Below, piece by piece: positions 5,260 through 12,208 of a stretch of 14,539 bases of DNA (position 1 is the stretch's first letter; every line of letters begins with the position of its first letter). The position numbers and the translations under genes were made by a program. The stretch is taken from positions 1 to 14,539 of the forward strand of contig DASPOB010000018.1 in the NCBI GenBank assembly GCA_035626235.1, in the 5' to 3' direction. Below the pieces are notes generated by a model. It searched no databases. It saw only the letters and a list, made by a program, of their open reading frames with translations, and was not told where the DNA came from. Source of the stretch: DATFYP01 sp035626235. GTDB taxonomy: Archaea > Thermoproteota > Nitrososphaeria > Nitrososphaerales > Gagatemarchaeaceae.

Positions 5260-5831
5260 TGGTAGGGTTACACTCGGGAATCGGCGACCGTGCGACGGTA
5301 GCCGTGTTGGCCTCTGTCCTCACAGTCGCCGCTCTCGCCTACGTGGTAGTTCTTCGGCAGACGCAGAGCACGCGCACGCCGAAGGAAACAGAGTCGCTCA
5401 CTCTCTCCCCGCCCTCCATCTACCTGTCGGCGCCAGCGAACCAAGAGGAATTCAACATAACGAACTCAGGCAGTGCGCCCAGCCAACTTGTGCAGGTCAT
5501 TTACACCTATTATGATTCAAACGGCACATTCCGGCGGGTGGCGGCGCCGTTTGTCTCTGGCGACTACTGTCCTTCCGACTTGAACGCAGGGGAAACATGC
5601 GTCTATGATTCGCTCCCAACGGCTTCTGCTGGACTGGTCGGACCCATGGACCTGACCTCGCCATACCAGAACGTGCGGGTTGGGGTGGTCACTTCGCTGG
5701 GCAATACGTTCTGGTACAACTTTACTCAATACGCCATTCAGGCCATTGGTCAGAGTGGCTTCAACCTCAAGGCCTGCCTCGCGAACCCACTCTGCACTGC
5801 GACGTTCAACCGCGCTGGCGAAAACGGGTGA
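5259..5831 (+). CDS. Membrane-anchored extracytoplasmic protein, unknown function
   Basis: A 190-residue protein with one N-terminal hydrophobic segment (about 12-32) preceded by a short segment with one Arg, resembling an uncleaved signal anchor. The rest looks extracytoplasmic and beta-rich: a PPSIYLSAP stretch at 51-59, then an FNITNSGSAPSQL pattern typical of Ig-like or CARDB-like folds. Potential N-glycosylation sequons are N66, N88 and N154. Four cysteines (C104, C114, C173, C179) could form two disulfides. I see no type IV pilin prepeptidase motif and no catalytic motif. An ATG start at 5259 is favoured over the adjacent TTG at 5256 because of the TGATG overlap and the GGAGGT upstream. 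The phosphoribosyltransferase that follows has its own promoter, so they are probably not co-regulated. Confidence 0.7.
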   Translation: MVGLHSGIGDRATVAVLASVLTVAALAYVVVLRQTQSTRTPKETESLTLSPPSIYLSAPANQEEFNITNSGSAPSQLVQVIYTYYDSNGTFRRVAAPFVSGDYCPSDLNAGETCVYDSLPTASAGLVGPMDLTSPYQNVRVGVVTSLGNTFWYNFTQYAIQAIGQSGFNLKACLANPLCTATFNRAGENG

Positions 5832-5885
5832 CTCTCGTTCCGAGTCATCCAACCGACGTCAGCGACCGGGGGCTCTGCCTCGAAG

Positions 5886-5894
5886 AGTTATCTA
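5886..5894 (+). promoter_or_regulatory. TATA-like box for the phosphoribosyltransferase
   Basis: AGTTATCTA is centred near 5890, 27 bases before the TTG at 5917, predicting a leaderless transcript. This is the main reason for choosing that start. Confidence 0.5.
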
Positions 5895-5916
5895 CGGAGC
5901 CCGCGCGGCGGGACCG

Positions 5917-6414
5917 TTGACGGAATTCAGGTACATCAGCTGGCCCGAATACGGCAACCTCGCCGAGGCACTTGCGGAGAAAGCCCGTTCCAGCGACAAG
6001 TCGTTCGACCTTGTAATCGGCATCGCCAGGGGCGGCATCCCCGTTGCCATGGTCGTCTCCGACCACCTCGGAGTAAAGATAGACTTCATCAACGTGAAGT
6101 CGTACAAGGGAATCGCGGAGAGGTCTGCTCCGAAAATACTCTCCACTCTTACCGAAACGATTCGCGGCAAGAACATCCTTCTTGTCGACGACCTCGTAGA
6201 CCACGGCGTCACCATGGAAATAGTGAGGAATCACCTCGCGGAGCAGGGCCCGAAGCTCCTCGAGACGGCAGTCCTCTTCAAGAAGCCATGGAGCAAGTTC
6301 GAGCCAGACTACTTCCTGGAGGTCGTAGACAAGTGGATAGTCTTCCCGTTCGAACTCACCGAGGTAAACCGGCTCAGGGCCGCGCGGGGGGAAAGCCTAG
6401 AGGGTCAGAGGTAG
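5917..6414 (+). CDS. Phosphoribosyltransferase, hypoxanthine/xanthine-guanine type
   Basis: A 165-residue type I phosphoribosyltransferase. It has the PRPP-binding loop ILLVDDLVDHGVTM at 87-100, with the paired acidic residues D91/D92, preceded by the pyrophosphate-loop region GIARGGIPVA at 35-44 and the flexible SYKGIAER region near 62. The C-terminal DKWIVFPFEL stretch (about 138-147) is characteristic of the archaeal/bacterial XGPRT-like group that salvages purine bases to nucleotides; the exact base is not certain. A longer frame opens upstream in the same phase, but it overlaps the previous gene and its extra residues are not protein-like. TTG 5917 is supported by a TATA box 27 bases upstream and by the family's usual beginning just before the FRYISWPEY segment. 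Confidence 0.87.
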   Translation: MTEFRYISWPEYGNLAEALAEKARSSDKSFDLVIGIARGGIPVAMVVSDHLGVKIDFINVKSYKGIAERSAPKILSTLTETIRGKNILLVDDLVDHGVTMEIVRNHLAEQGPKLLETAVLFKKPWSKFEPDYFLEVVDKWIVFPFELTEVNRLRAARGESLEGQR

Positions 6415-6706
6415 GTACACGTTCAGCGCGATTATCGTCTCCACAAGGACAAGAGCGAAGACCGCAGGTCGCCTTTCTGTTTACAAATCGCTCACGACGC
6501 TCTCCCCAGGCACATGGTAGATCGGAATCATGGGGAATGGAATCATGAGGCTCAGGATCGTCTGGCGCTGGATGACGAGACGGCGCTCGAGGATACTGAG
6601 GAGATTGAACGCCACCTGCAACCTATCACCATTCGCAGGCCGAGAGGCTCCTGGAGTACCCGAGAACTCGTCACGCCATTCTGGACAATCAGGGAATTAC
6701 GCGGAC
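6415..6706. other. Intergenic region, no supported gene
   Basis: About 290 bases between the convergent phosphoribosyltransferase and Nudix genes. Two overlapping plus-strand frames (6514-6783 and 6530-6715) show no domain; the first runs into the Nudix gene. GGAATCATG occurs twice, at 6524-6532 and 6539-6547. A minus-strand frame at about 6398-6487 encodes a hydrophobic stretch but has no usable start. I see nothing firmly functional. Confidence 0.55.
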
Positions 6707-7267
6707 TCAGGCTGAGGCCTTGCCGATTAGATACAAGATTATCTGGCGAGTCAGCCCCCAAACAACGTAGTCGTCCACCTTGAGCGAAGGCACGTCCCTG
6801 GGTTCGCCCCCTTGCTGAATCCTATAGGTGAACATGGCCCCCTCCGATTGCAACCTGCCGAGGTCGACCCACTTGTACGATGCGGCTTCTTCATTGGTCT
6901 TCACACTCACCCTTCCCCTCAAAAGGAAGACTGCGGGGACCACTTCCATGTCGGCAGTATGAGTCCTGAAGAGCCCCAGGTACCCTAGGAAGTCCGATGA
7001 CGCCCCCAGGTCAACCCCGACCTCCTCGAGGGCCTCCCTTACTGCGGTCGCCCTCAAGGACTCGTCGCCGTCTTGGAACTTCCCGCCAGGAAATGCGATT
7101 TGGCCCGACCACGGGTCGCCCTCCCTCTCCGACCTCTTGATCAGGAGAACTTTCGGCGCGATCGTGTCACTCAGCATGACGGAGACGGCGGCACGCTTTT
7201 TCTCTCTCACTTTCGGTTCCTGCGTCTCCAATCTTGTGGCAAGAGTTCCGAAGATCCCTCCATGCAT
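6707..7267 (-). CDS. Nudix hydrolase, CoA-pyrophosphatase-like (NUDT7/UPF0035 type)
   Basis: A 186-residue Nudix protein. The Nudix box begins at the second G of FPGGKFQDGDE (about residue 62) and continues to REALEEVGVDL (about 78-88), matching Gx5Ex7REUxEExGU, which binds the metal and hydrolyses a diphosphate. Upstream, VLLIKRSEREGDPWSGQIAF fits the extended signature typical of coenzyme A diphosphatases (KRS followed by W/HSGQIAFPGG). CoA or an acyl-CoA is therefore the best substrate guess, though archaeal members are little tested and another nucleoside diphosphate derivative is possible. Starts at ATG 7265-7267, with a TATA box about 33 bases upstream shared with or abutting the thioredoxin promoter. 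Confidence 0.88.
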   Translation of the reverse strand: MHGGIFGTLATRLETQEPKVREKKRAAVSVMLSDTIAPKVLLIKRSEREGDPWSGQIAFPGGKFQDGDESLRATAVREALEEVGVDLGASSDFLGYLGLFRTHTADMEVVPAVFLLRGRVSVKTNEEAASYKWVDLGRLQSEGAMFTYRIQQGGEPRDVPSLKVDDYVVWGLTRQIILYLIGKASA

Positions 7268-7294
7268 TTCGATAGACGAATTCTACAGCTTCAA

Positions 7295-7304
7295 TCTTAA
7301 ATAG
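7295..7304. promoter_or_regulatory. A/T-rich box between Nudix and thioredoxin, possibly bidirectional
   Basis: TCTTAAATAG reads as a TATA element on both strands (CTTAAATA / TATTTAAG). It is about 33 bases from the Nudix ATG and 38 from the thioredoxin TTG, so start sites would give leaders of about 7 and 12 bases. A separate weaker A-rich box for thioredoxin at 7310-7324 is possible. Confidence 0.45.
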
Positions 7305-7337
7305 ACATCGCAAATCAAATCAAAAGCGACCGATTGA

Positions 7338-7697
7338 TTGTCTAAGCTTCAGGAAGGTTCAACCGTTAGACTGACCGACGGAAACTTCGAAGAGATGAGC
7401 TCCGGGGGGAAGCCGCTCTTCGTCGACTTCTGGGCCACATGGTGCGGACCTTGCAGAGTCATGGACCCTATCGTCGAGAGACTCGCCGCCAAGTACTCCG
7501 ACAAGGTGGTTTTCGGGAAGGTGAACGTGGACGAGGAGATGAACCTCTCCTCGCGCTACCAGGTCTTCTCGATTCCTACCTTCATGGTCTTCAAGAGCGG
7601 CGAACCCATGGACGTGGTGATAGGGGCGGTCGGCGAGGCCTCCCTCGAGCAGTTCCTCAAGAAGGCGATAGACGGCGGGCAGCCTGGTTCCCGCTAG
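7338..7697 (+). CDS. trx: Thioredoxin
   Basis: A 119-residue thioredoxin. The active site WCGPC is at 35-39, preceded by VDFWAT. The buried aspartate D30 and the cis-proline in SIPTF (P79) are present, and the length is that of a single-domain cytoplasmic thioredoxin with no signal peptide. It reduces protein disulfides; the electron donor (thioredoxin reductase) is not in the window. The start is TTG; the next Met is residue 20, which would remove the first strand, so TTG is very likely used. Divergent from the Nudix gene, and convergent with the phosphoesterase, whose stop is 6 bases beyond. Confidence 0.95.
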   Translation: MSKLQEGSTVRLTDGNFEEMSSGGKPLFVDFWATWCGPCRVMDPIVERLAAKYSDKVVFGKVNVDEEMNLSSRYQVFSIPTFMVFKSGEPMDVVIGAVGEASLEQFLKKAIDGGQPGSR

Positions 7698-7703
7698 TTC
7701 AGC

Positions 7704-8462
7704 CTAGCTGACCCTGGTTCCGTCCAGCATGAAGATGTCGGCTCCGTCTAGGTTGACCGACTTGGAAGAAAGAACGGGTCCGAACTGGAACGACTTGCTC
7801 CTGTTGATTGGCTGCCCCCCGACCAGCCTGTTGAAAGGCGGCATGACGGTCAGCTTCCCCTCCCCCCTTCCCCTCAGGCCGAACCCTGCCCCTTCCATAA
7901 GCTCCCTCACACGGTAGCTCGTGAAGACCCAGACCGATTCCCGAGACCTCGACCCCAGGTTGTCTCGCATCTCGTAGGTGAAGTGCGAGTGGCCTATGAC
8001 GAGGTTGTGCGTCGAGATCGCCTCCTCTGATGGCCAGGCGTGGCCGTGGCAGACGCCGACCCGTCCCCTCCCCTCCCCCAGCACCGTACCCTGAGACGGG
8101 TGGAGCGTCACCCTCTGAGGGAGCACCGTGCGCAGGTTCCCGTCGTGGTTTCCGGGGACCACTTCGACTGTCTCAAAGAGGTCCAGCATCGTGTCGAAGA
8201 ACCACGGCACAGCGCTCCAGTCTATGTCCTCAACCTTCCCCACGGAGTGCTTAACGTCCCCCAGCACTGCGAGTTTCGTCGTCCCGCACTTCTCTGCAAG
8301 GTCCCTGACCCTCCCGACCATCCTCACGGTGTACGACGGAAGGCGGAACCCCTTCCGAGCCATCTCCTTCTCCAGGCCCAGGTGCAAATCCGAGATTAGG
8401 AGCGTCTTCCGACCCGAGTTCTCGAACACGAGAGCGGCTTCGCCGGGGACTATCTTCAGCAA
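7704..8462 (-). CDS. Metallophosphoesterase, PdeM/Lhr-associated type
   Basis: A 252-residue calcineurin-like phosphoesterase. All metal-binding motifs are visible: DLHLG (D25, H27), GDVKHS (D69), GNHDG (N105, H106), CHGHAW (H139, H141) and GHSH (H158, H160). This subfamily (COG1407 type) includes the bacterial ligase-associated DNA-damage-response endonuclease PdeM, which is encoded beside an Lhr helicase. Here it is the last gene of the minus-strand run lhr, unknown 227-aa gene, phosphoesterase. The upstream TAG and its own TTG start are separated by one base, so translation is probably coupled. A nuclease or phosphatase acting on nucleic-acid ends is inferred from family and context; the substrate is unknown. 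The C-terminal 60 residues, after the metal motifs, are poorly conserved to my eye. Confidence 0.88.
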   Translation of the reverse strand: MLKIVPGEAALVFENSGRKTLLISDLHLGLEKEMARKGFRLPSYTVRMVGRVRDLAEKCGTTKLAVLGDVKHSVGKVEDIDWSAVPWFFDTMLDLFETVEVVPGNHDGNLRTVLPQRVTLHPSQGTVLGEGRGRVGVCHGHAWPSEEAISTHNLVIGHSHFTYEMRDNLGSRSRESVWVFTSYRVRELMEGAGFGLRGRGEGKLTVMPPFNRLVGGQPINRSKSFQFGPVLSSKSVNLDGADIFMLDGTRVS

Positions 8463-8463
8463 G

Positions 8464-9147
8464 CTAGGCGATCAGCGGTATTATCTCCGTCTTGATGAAG
8501 GAGGTGAACTCGCTCATGTCCATCTTGCTGAACCCGGTCACTACGCAGTTCCTCGTCACGCCGAGCACGTATCCTGTCTTCCTGCTCTTGATCACTATGT
8601 ACCAGAGCTTCCCATGGGTGAGGTAGTCGGAGTAAAGGCTCGTGCTCCCGAGCCCCGCGCCGTAGAGGGAAAGCTTGTCAATGCTCGGCAGGTCGATGTC
8701 GTCGAAGAAGATTATCTTCGTGTCGTCAAAGTTCGCCTCGTGGAACTTCTTCAGCGTCTCGGGGTCGATCCTCGCCTCCACTATCTGCCCTAGGCTCAGG
8801 AAGACCGCCTTGCTTATTTCGTTCGCGATGTTGTTCGCCCTGTTCTTCTTGTCGTAGACCGTCAGGAACAGCCTTCCTTTCGACTGATCGAATGCGAACG
8901 GGGCCTCATAGGTTCGCGGGACGGGCACCGCCTTCCCCCTGTGGCGCACTACAAACACGGAGTCGAACGAGAACGTCCCTTCCAGCGTCCCCTTGCCCAC
9001 GTCCAAGTCTCTTATCTCGGAGACAAGCTTGAACTCCTGCTCTTCGACGCTGGTCTCGGTCTCGATCTTGAATGCCTTCAGCTTCTCAGCCAGCAGGTCC
9101 ATGTCGTAGTTCTCCCTGACCAGGAAGACCTTCCCTGCGAGTACCAA
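8464..9147 (-). CDS. Unknown protein encoded between lhr and the PdeM-like phosphoesterase
   Basis: A 227-residue soluble protein with no signal peptide, no membrane segment and no motif I recognise. The N-terminal half is charged and beta-rich (KVFLVRENYDMDLL, then FDSVFVVRHRGKAVPVPR at about 62-79). The middle has a KKNRANNIANEISKAVF helix around 100-116. The C-terminal half has acidic FFDDIDLPS near 146 and ends with an amphipathic helix, EFTSFIKTEIIPLI. The only two cysteines are isolated. It starts with TTG 9145-9147, with GGAGG about ten bases upstream, 36 bases after the lhr stop; its stop is one base before the phosphoesterase start. Position in a tight operon with a helicase and a phosphoesterase suggests an accessory role in nucleic-acid processing. 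That is inference from context only. Confidence 0.8.
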   Translation of the reverse strand: MVLAGKVFLVRENYDMDLLAEKLKAFKIETETSVEEQEFKLVSEIRDLDVGKGTLEGTFSFDSVFVVRHRGKAVPVPRTYEAPFAFDQSKGRLFLTVYDKKNRANNIANEISKAVFLSLGQIVEARIDPETLKKFHEANFDDTKIIFFDDIDLPSIDKLSLYGAGLGSTSLYSDYLTHGKLWYIVIKSRKTGYVLGVTRNCVVTGFSKMDMSEFTSFIKTEIIPLIA

Positions 9148-9183
9148 AGCGGCCTGCCTCCGAGGCCCCCCGTTAATGGGTTT

Positions 9184-12027
9184 TCAGTTCGACCAGAACT
9201 GCCTCGTTGTGACGAACCTGATCTTCGCTTCGAGGAGGTCCCTGTAGAAAGCCTCCTCGTCCTCCCGCATCTCTGCCAGAATTCTCGACGCAGTCTGGGG
9301 CCCGATGCCGTACACGGTCTGGGCCACGACGGCCTTCTTCCCATACGAAAGCACAAGGTCTGCCGCCCTCCTGGCCTTCGCCAGCTCTCTCCTCTCGTCG
9401 TCGTTGAGTTCTCCCTTCATTCCCTTCCTGCGAAGCAGGTCTCCAACTTTGCCCGTCCCCCAATAGCAGGGGACCAGCAGCCCCGACCCGCAGTACCGGC
9501 ACTTCGGCTCCTCAGGAAGGTCCCCGACGGCCGTGTATCCCTGGTCTTCGCCGCACCTGAAGCACAGCATGCTCACTTCGGTCCCGAAGATGCTCGCCTT
9601 CATCCGCTGGTACGACGACTTTCCGAGGGAGTCTGGGGCTACCGCCTCGGGCACCTCCAGATACCTGTAGAGGAGGGCGTACGCAATCGGTGTCGGTCTC
9701 TCCCTTGCCAGGTACGTTTCGACCTTGATCTTTCCGTCGGACACCAGCCTTAGCACCTCCTTGGCCCTCCCCATGTCGATGAGGTCCCGCCCTGTCTCCT
9801 GAAGCGCCTCCTCGAATATCGGCGTCTTCTCGAAACGGGTCGGGAGCGAGCAGAGGTTCGGGTGAGCGATCAGTTTCCCTCTCTTCAGGGCGCCGAACCT
9901 CTCGGCGACCTGCTTGACCCTCGCAGGGAAGGGGAAGTTCCTTTGGGCCGCCACCGCGTAGGTCCGCTCCAGCTCGTCAGGCGACAAACCCATCAGCTCC
10001 CTGGCGACCGAACCCAGGTCCACGTCCTCCGTGTCCGCGGTGAGCTCCATCAGGATGCGGTAGCCGTCGAGCCACCAGACCCTCACGAGACCGCGCCTCG
10101 ACAGGATCTCCTCGAAAGTGTAGGCGAACGTCCTGTTGACGGATTCGCCGAAACACATGTGGATGATCAGGTACTTCCCGAACCCCTCGAAGAGGACCAG
10201 GTTGTCCGACGGAACGGGAGCGGCCATCTTCTTGTGCTCGGCTATCTGGTCGGCCACAAGCGCCCTGGCCGCTGCGTCCCCCGGAATCATCTTCAGGACA
10301 GCCTCCAGAGACTCCTCGCTTCGGTCGAGCGCTTCCGACACCTCTCGGCGCATCCTCCCCGTGGCCCTAGCGAGGGCGAACGGGATGGGCAGCATCTCCC
10401 CATCCCATGTGGCAAGCGCCGCCAGCGGGTCTTCGACGGGCGTCACGTAGATCTTGCGGTCGTCGGCAATCTGCTCTATCTGCCAGACCTTCCCCTTGCA
10501 GATGAAGTGGACCCCCACCTTGGCCTTCAGGAGGACGAATTCCTCTCCAAGGATGCCCACCGACTGGTTGGTCGTCACGTCGAGTACCAGGTACCTCGTC
10601 TCGTCGGGAATCATGGAGAGGTTCTCGAAGTAATAGTCCCTGGTCATCCTCGTCCTCGTCAGCTTGGTCCCGTCTGATCTTATCTTCCCGAGCTCTGAGA
10701 GGTACTTCACGGTACGTTGGAACGCGTCCTCGGAGAGCGTCCTGAACGGCGCGGCCCTCCTGATCTCCTCGAGCAGGGTCCCGCTGTCCATCGACTCCAG
10801 GTCCATCAGGTACCCTGCGACCTGATGCGCGAGGACGTCCAGCGAGTTCTCGTACGGCCTGGTAGGCTCGATCCTCCCTTCGCGCGCCTCGATGATTGCC
10901 GACGAAGACTCGAGCACGTCGTCGGCAGAGACGACGACGAGAACGCCTTTCGACAGCCTCCCGAGCCTGTGCCCGCTTCTGCCGACCCTCTGAACGAGGG
11001 ACGTGACCTGTCTCGGGGACATGTACTGCACCACAAGGTCCACCGAGCCCACGTCAATCCCCAGTTCGAGCGTCGAGGTGCATACGAGCGCCTTCAGCTG
11101 CCCCGACTTGAACGCCTGCTCCACCCTCTCCCTCTCTTCCCTCGGCAGGGACCCGTGGTGGACCGCGACGTCCTTGCGGATGCGGGCGAGCTTCTCGCCG
11201 AGCATCTCCCCGACCGTGCGGGCGTTGACGAAGATCAGCGTCGACCTGTGCTCGTCGATGAGACTGTCAATCCTGCTTAGTCTCGCTGCGAGGTCGGGGG
11301 CGGCGTAGGTCTCCCTCGCCGTGGTCCGGTCCGCCGGGTCGGGGACAGGGTACTCTATGCTGTATGCGAACTCCTTGGGGGCCTCTGCCTTCACAAGGGT
11401 CCACTTCCCCTCCCCGAAGATGAAACGGGCCGCCGTGTCGGGCGTCCCCACCGTCGCAGAGAGGCCCACGAGCTGGAACTCGCCCGCGACCCTCCTAAGC
11501 CTCTGAAGACCGACGCAGAGCTGCACCCCTCTCTTGCTCTCCACTAGGTTGTGAAGCTCGTCCACGACCACGGCATCCAGGTGGGCCAGGTTCTTCCTCA
11601 TCCTGCTCCCGGGGAGCACGGCCTGAAGTGTCTCCGGGGTGGTAACCAGGACGTCCGGAGGGTGAGAGGACTGCCTCGACCTCTGGCTCTGCGGGGTGTC
11701 CCCGTGACGGACGTCGACGGTCAGACCCAGCCTCGAGCACCAGACCTGAAGCCTCTTCAGCATGTCCCTGTTCAGGGCCCTCATTGGGGTGATGTAGAGC
11801 AGCGATACCCCGTCGCGGGGGTGTTTCGATGTAATCCTCCCCAGAAGAGGCAGCAGGGCCGCTTCAGTCTTCCCGGAGCCGGTGGGAGCGACGATGAGCA
11901 CGTTCTTCCCTTCGGCGACCAGAGGCCACGCCTGCGCCTGAGGGGGGGTCGGCTCCTCTATGCCGGATTCCGCCAGGAACCCACGGACCGCGGGTTCTAG
12001 GAATGAGATGGGAGACCGGTGACTCAA
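9184..12027 (-). CDS. lhr: Lhr-type superfamily 2 DNA/RNA helicase
   Basis: A 947-residue ATP-dependent helicase of the archaeal Lhr-core family. RecA domain 1 has the Q-like motif region TPPQAQAWP (27-35), motif I APTGSGKTEA (47-56, K53), TPMRALNRD (80-88), motif II as DELH (156-159; many Lhr have DEVH) and motif III SAT (190-192). RecA domain 2 has the STLELGIDVGSVDLVV stretch and motif VI QRVGRSGHR. After that come the winged-helix and beta-sheet Lhr core. The C-terminus carries a four-cysteine zinc motif (C822, C825, C843, C846) and then YGIGPQTASRIL, resembling a helix-hairpin-helix. Lhr proteins unwind 3'-tailed DNA and DNA:RNA hybrids and act in repair. I do not assign aLhr1 or aLhr2. 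TTG start: the next Met is residue 82, after motif I. TATA box at 12051-12060; leader about 3 bases. Confidence 0.95.
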   Translation of the reverse strand: MSHRSPISFLEPAVRGFLAESGIEEPTPPQAQAWPLVAEGKNVLIVAPTGSGKTEAALLPLLGRITSKHPRDGVSLLYITPMRALNRDMLKRLQVWCSRLGLTVDVRHGDTPQSQRSRQSSHPPDVLVTTPETLQAVLPGSRMRKNLAHLDAVVVDELHNLVESKRGVQLCVGLQRLRRVAGEFQLVGLSATVGTPDTAARFIFGEGKWTLVKAEAPKEFAYSIEYPVPDPADRTTARETYAAPDLAARLSRIDSLIDEHRSTLIFVNARTVGEMLGEKLARIRKDVAVHHGSLPREERERVEQAFKSGQLKALVCTSTLELGIDVGSVDLVVQYMSPRQVTSLVQRVGRSGHRLGRLSKGVLVVVSADDVLESSSAIIEAREGRIEPTRPYENSLDVLAHQVAGYLMDLESMDSGTLLEEIRRAAPFRTLSEDAFQRTVKYLSELGKIRSDGTKLTRTRMTRDYYFENLSMIPDETRYLVLDVTTNQSVGILGEEFVLLKAKVGVHFICKGKVWQIEQIADDRKIYVTPVEDPLAALATWDGEMLPIPFALARATGRMRREVSEALDRSEESLEAVLKMIPGDAAARALVADQIAEHKKMAAPVPSDNLVLFEGFGKYLIIHMCFGESVNRTFAYTFEEILSRRGLVRVWWLDGYRILMELTADTEDVDLGSVARELMGLSPDELERTYAVAAQRNFPFPARVKQVAERFGALKRGKLIAHPNLCSLPTRFEKTPIFEEALQETGRDLIDMGRAKEVLRLVSDGKIKVETYLARERPTPIAYALLYRYLEVPEAVAPDSLGKSSYQRMKASIFGTEVSMLCFRCGEDQGYTAVGDLPEEPKCRYCGSGLLVPCYWGTGKVGDLLRRKGMKGELNDDERRELAKARRAADLVLSYGKKAVVAQTVYGIGPQTASRILAEMREDEEAFYRDLLEAKIRFVTTRQFWSN

Positions 12028-12050
12028 CTCGGGGCGAACGGCGCCCGCAG

Positions 12051-12060
12051 CGATTTAAGG
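12051..12060 (-). promoter_or_regulatory. TATA box for the lhr operon
   Basis: Minus-strand CCTTAAATCG, centred near 12056, predicts a start near 12030, only about 3 bases before the TTG codon. This is an almost leaderless mRNA. Confidence 0.55.
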
Positions 12061-12173
12061 GCTTTCGAGAGAGGGTTCGCCGAAACTGTTCGCCGCTGGC
12101 CGTTTCATCGCGAAGGCCGCTTCGTCGGCCTGTGACGATCGAAGACCCGATTCTTGCAAAATCATGCGGAAGG

Positions 12174-12180
12174 TCTAAAT
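12174..12180 (+). promoter_or_regulatory. TATA-like box for the SMC-like gene
   Basis: TCTAAAT is centred near 12177, predicting transcription from about 12203 and a leader of about 6 bases before TTG 12209. It lies within the 181-base divergent region between lhr and the ATPase gene, which otherwise shows no structure I can support. Confidence 0.45.
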
Positions 12181-12208
12181 CCGTGACGCGAAAGCGCATT
12201 CAGGAGGT

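Noticed and set aside
5680..5916. N-terminal extension of the phosphoribosyltransferase frame
   Set aside because: It overlaps the upstream secreted-protein gene and is Arg/Ser-rich; the TATA box at 5886-5894 and the family's length favour TTG 5917.
6398..6487. Minus-strand frame encoding a hydrophobic stretch (VFALVLVETIIALNVYLPL)
   Set aside because: It looks like a membrane helix but has only an internal GTG as start, leaving 15 codons; not supportable.
6514..6783. 89-codon plus-strand frame (and 6530-6715) between phosphoribosyltransferase and Nudix
   Set aside because: One overlaps the Nudix 3' end; neither shows a domain or consistent codon use. TTTACAAA near 6480 is a weak promoter candidate only.
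9862..10677. 271-codon open frame antisense to lhr (and similar long frames at 8941-9753 and 10717-11280)
   Set aside because: These are Arg/Pro/His-rich shadows produced by high GC third positions of the lhr and 227-aa genes; no domain and no promoter.
12203..12207. GGAGG as a Shine-Dalgarno for the SMC-like gene
   Set aside because: It ends one base before the TTG start, too close for normal pairing, and no in-frame start lies at proper distance; the TATA position instead suggests a near-leaderless start.
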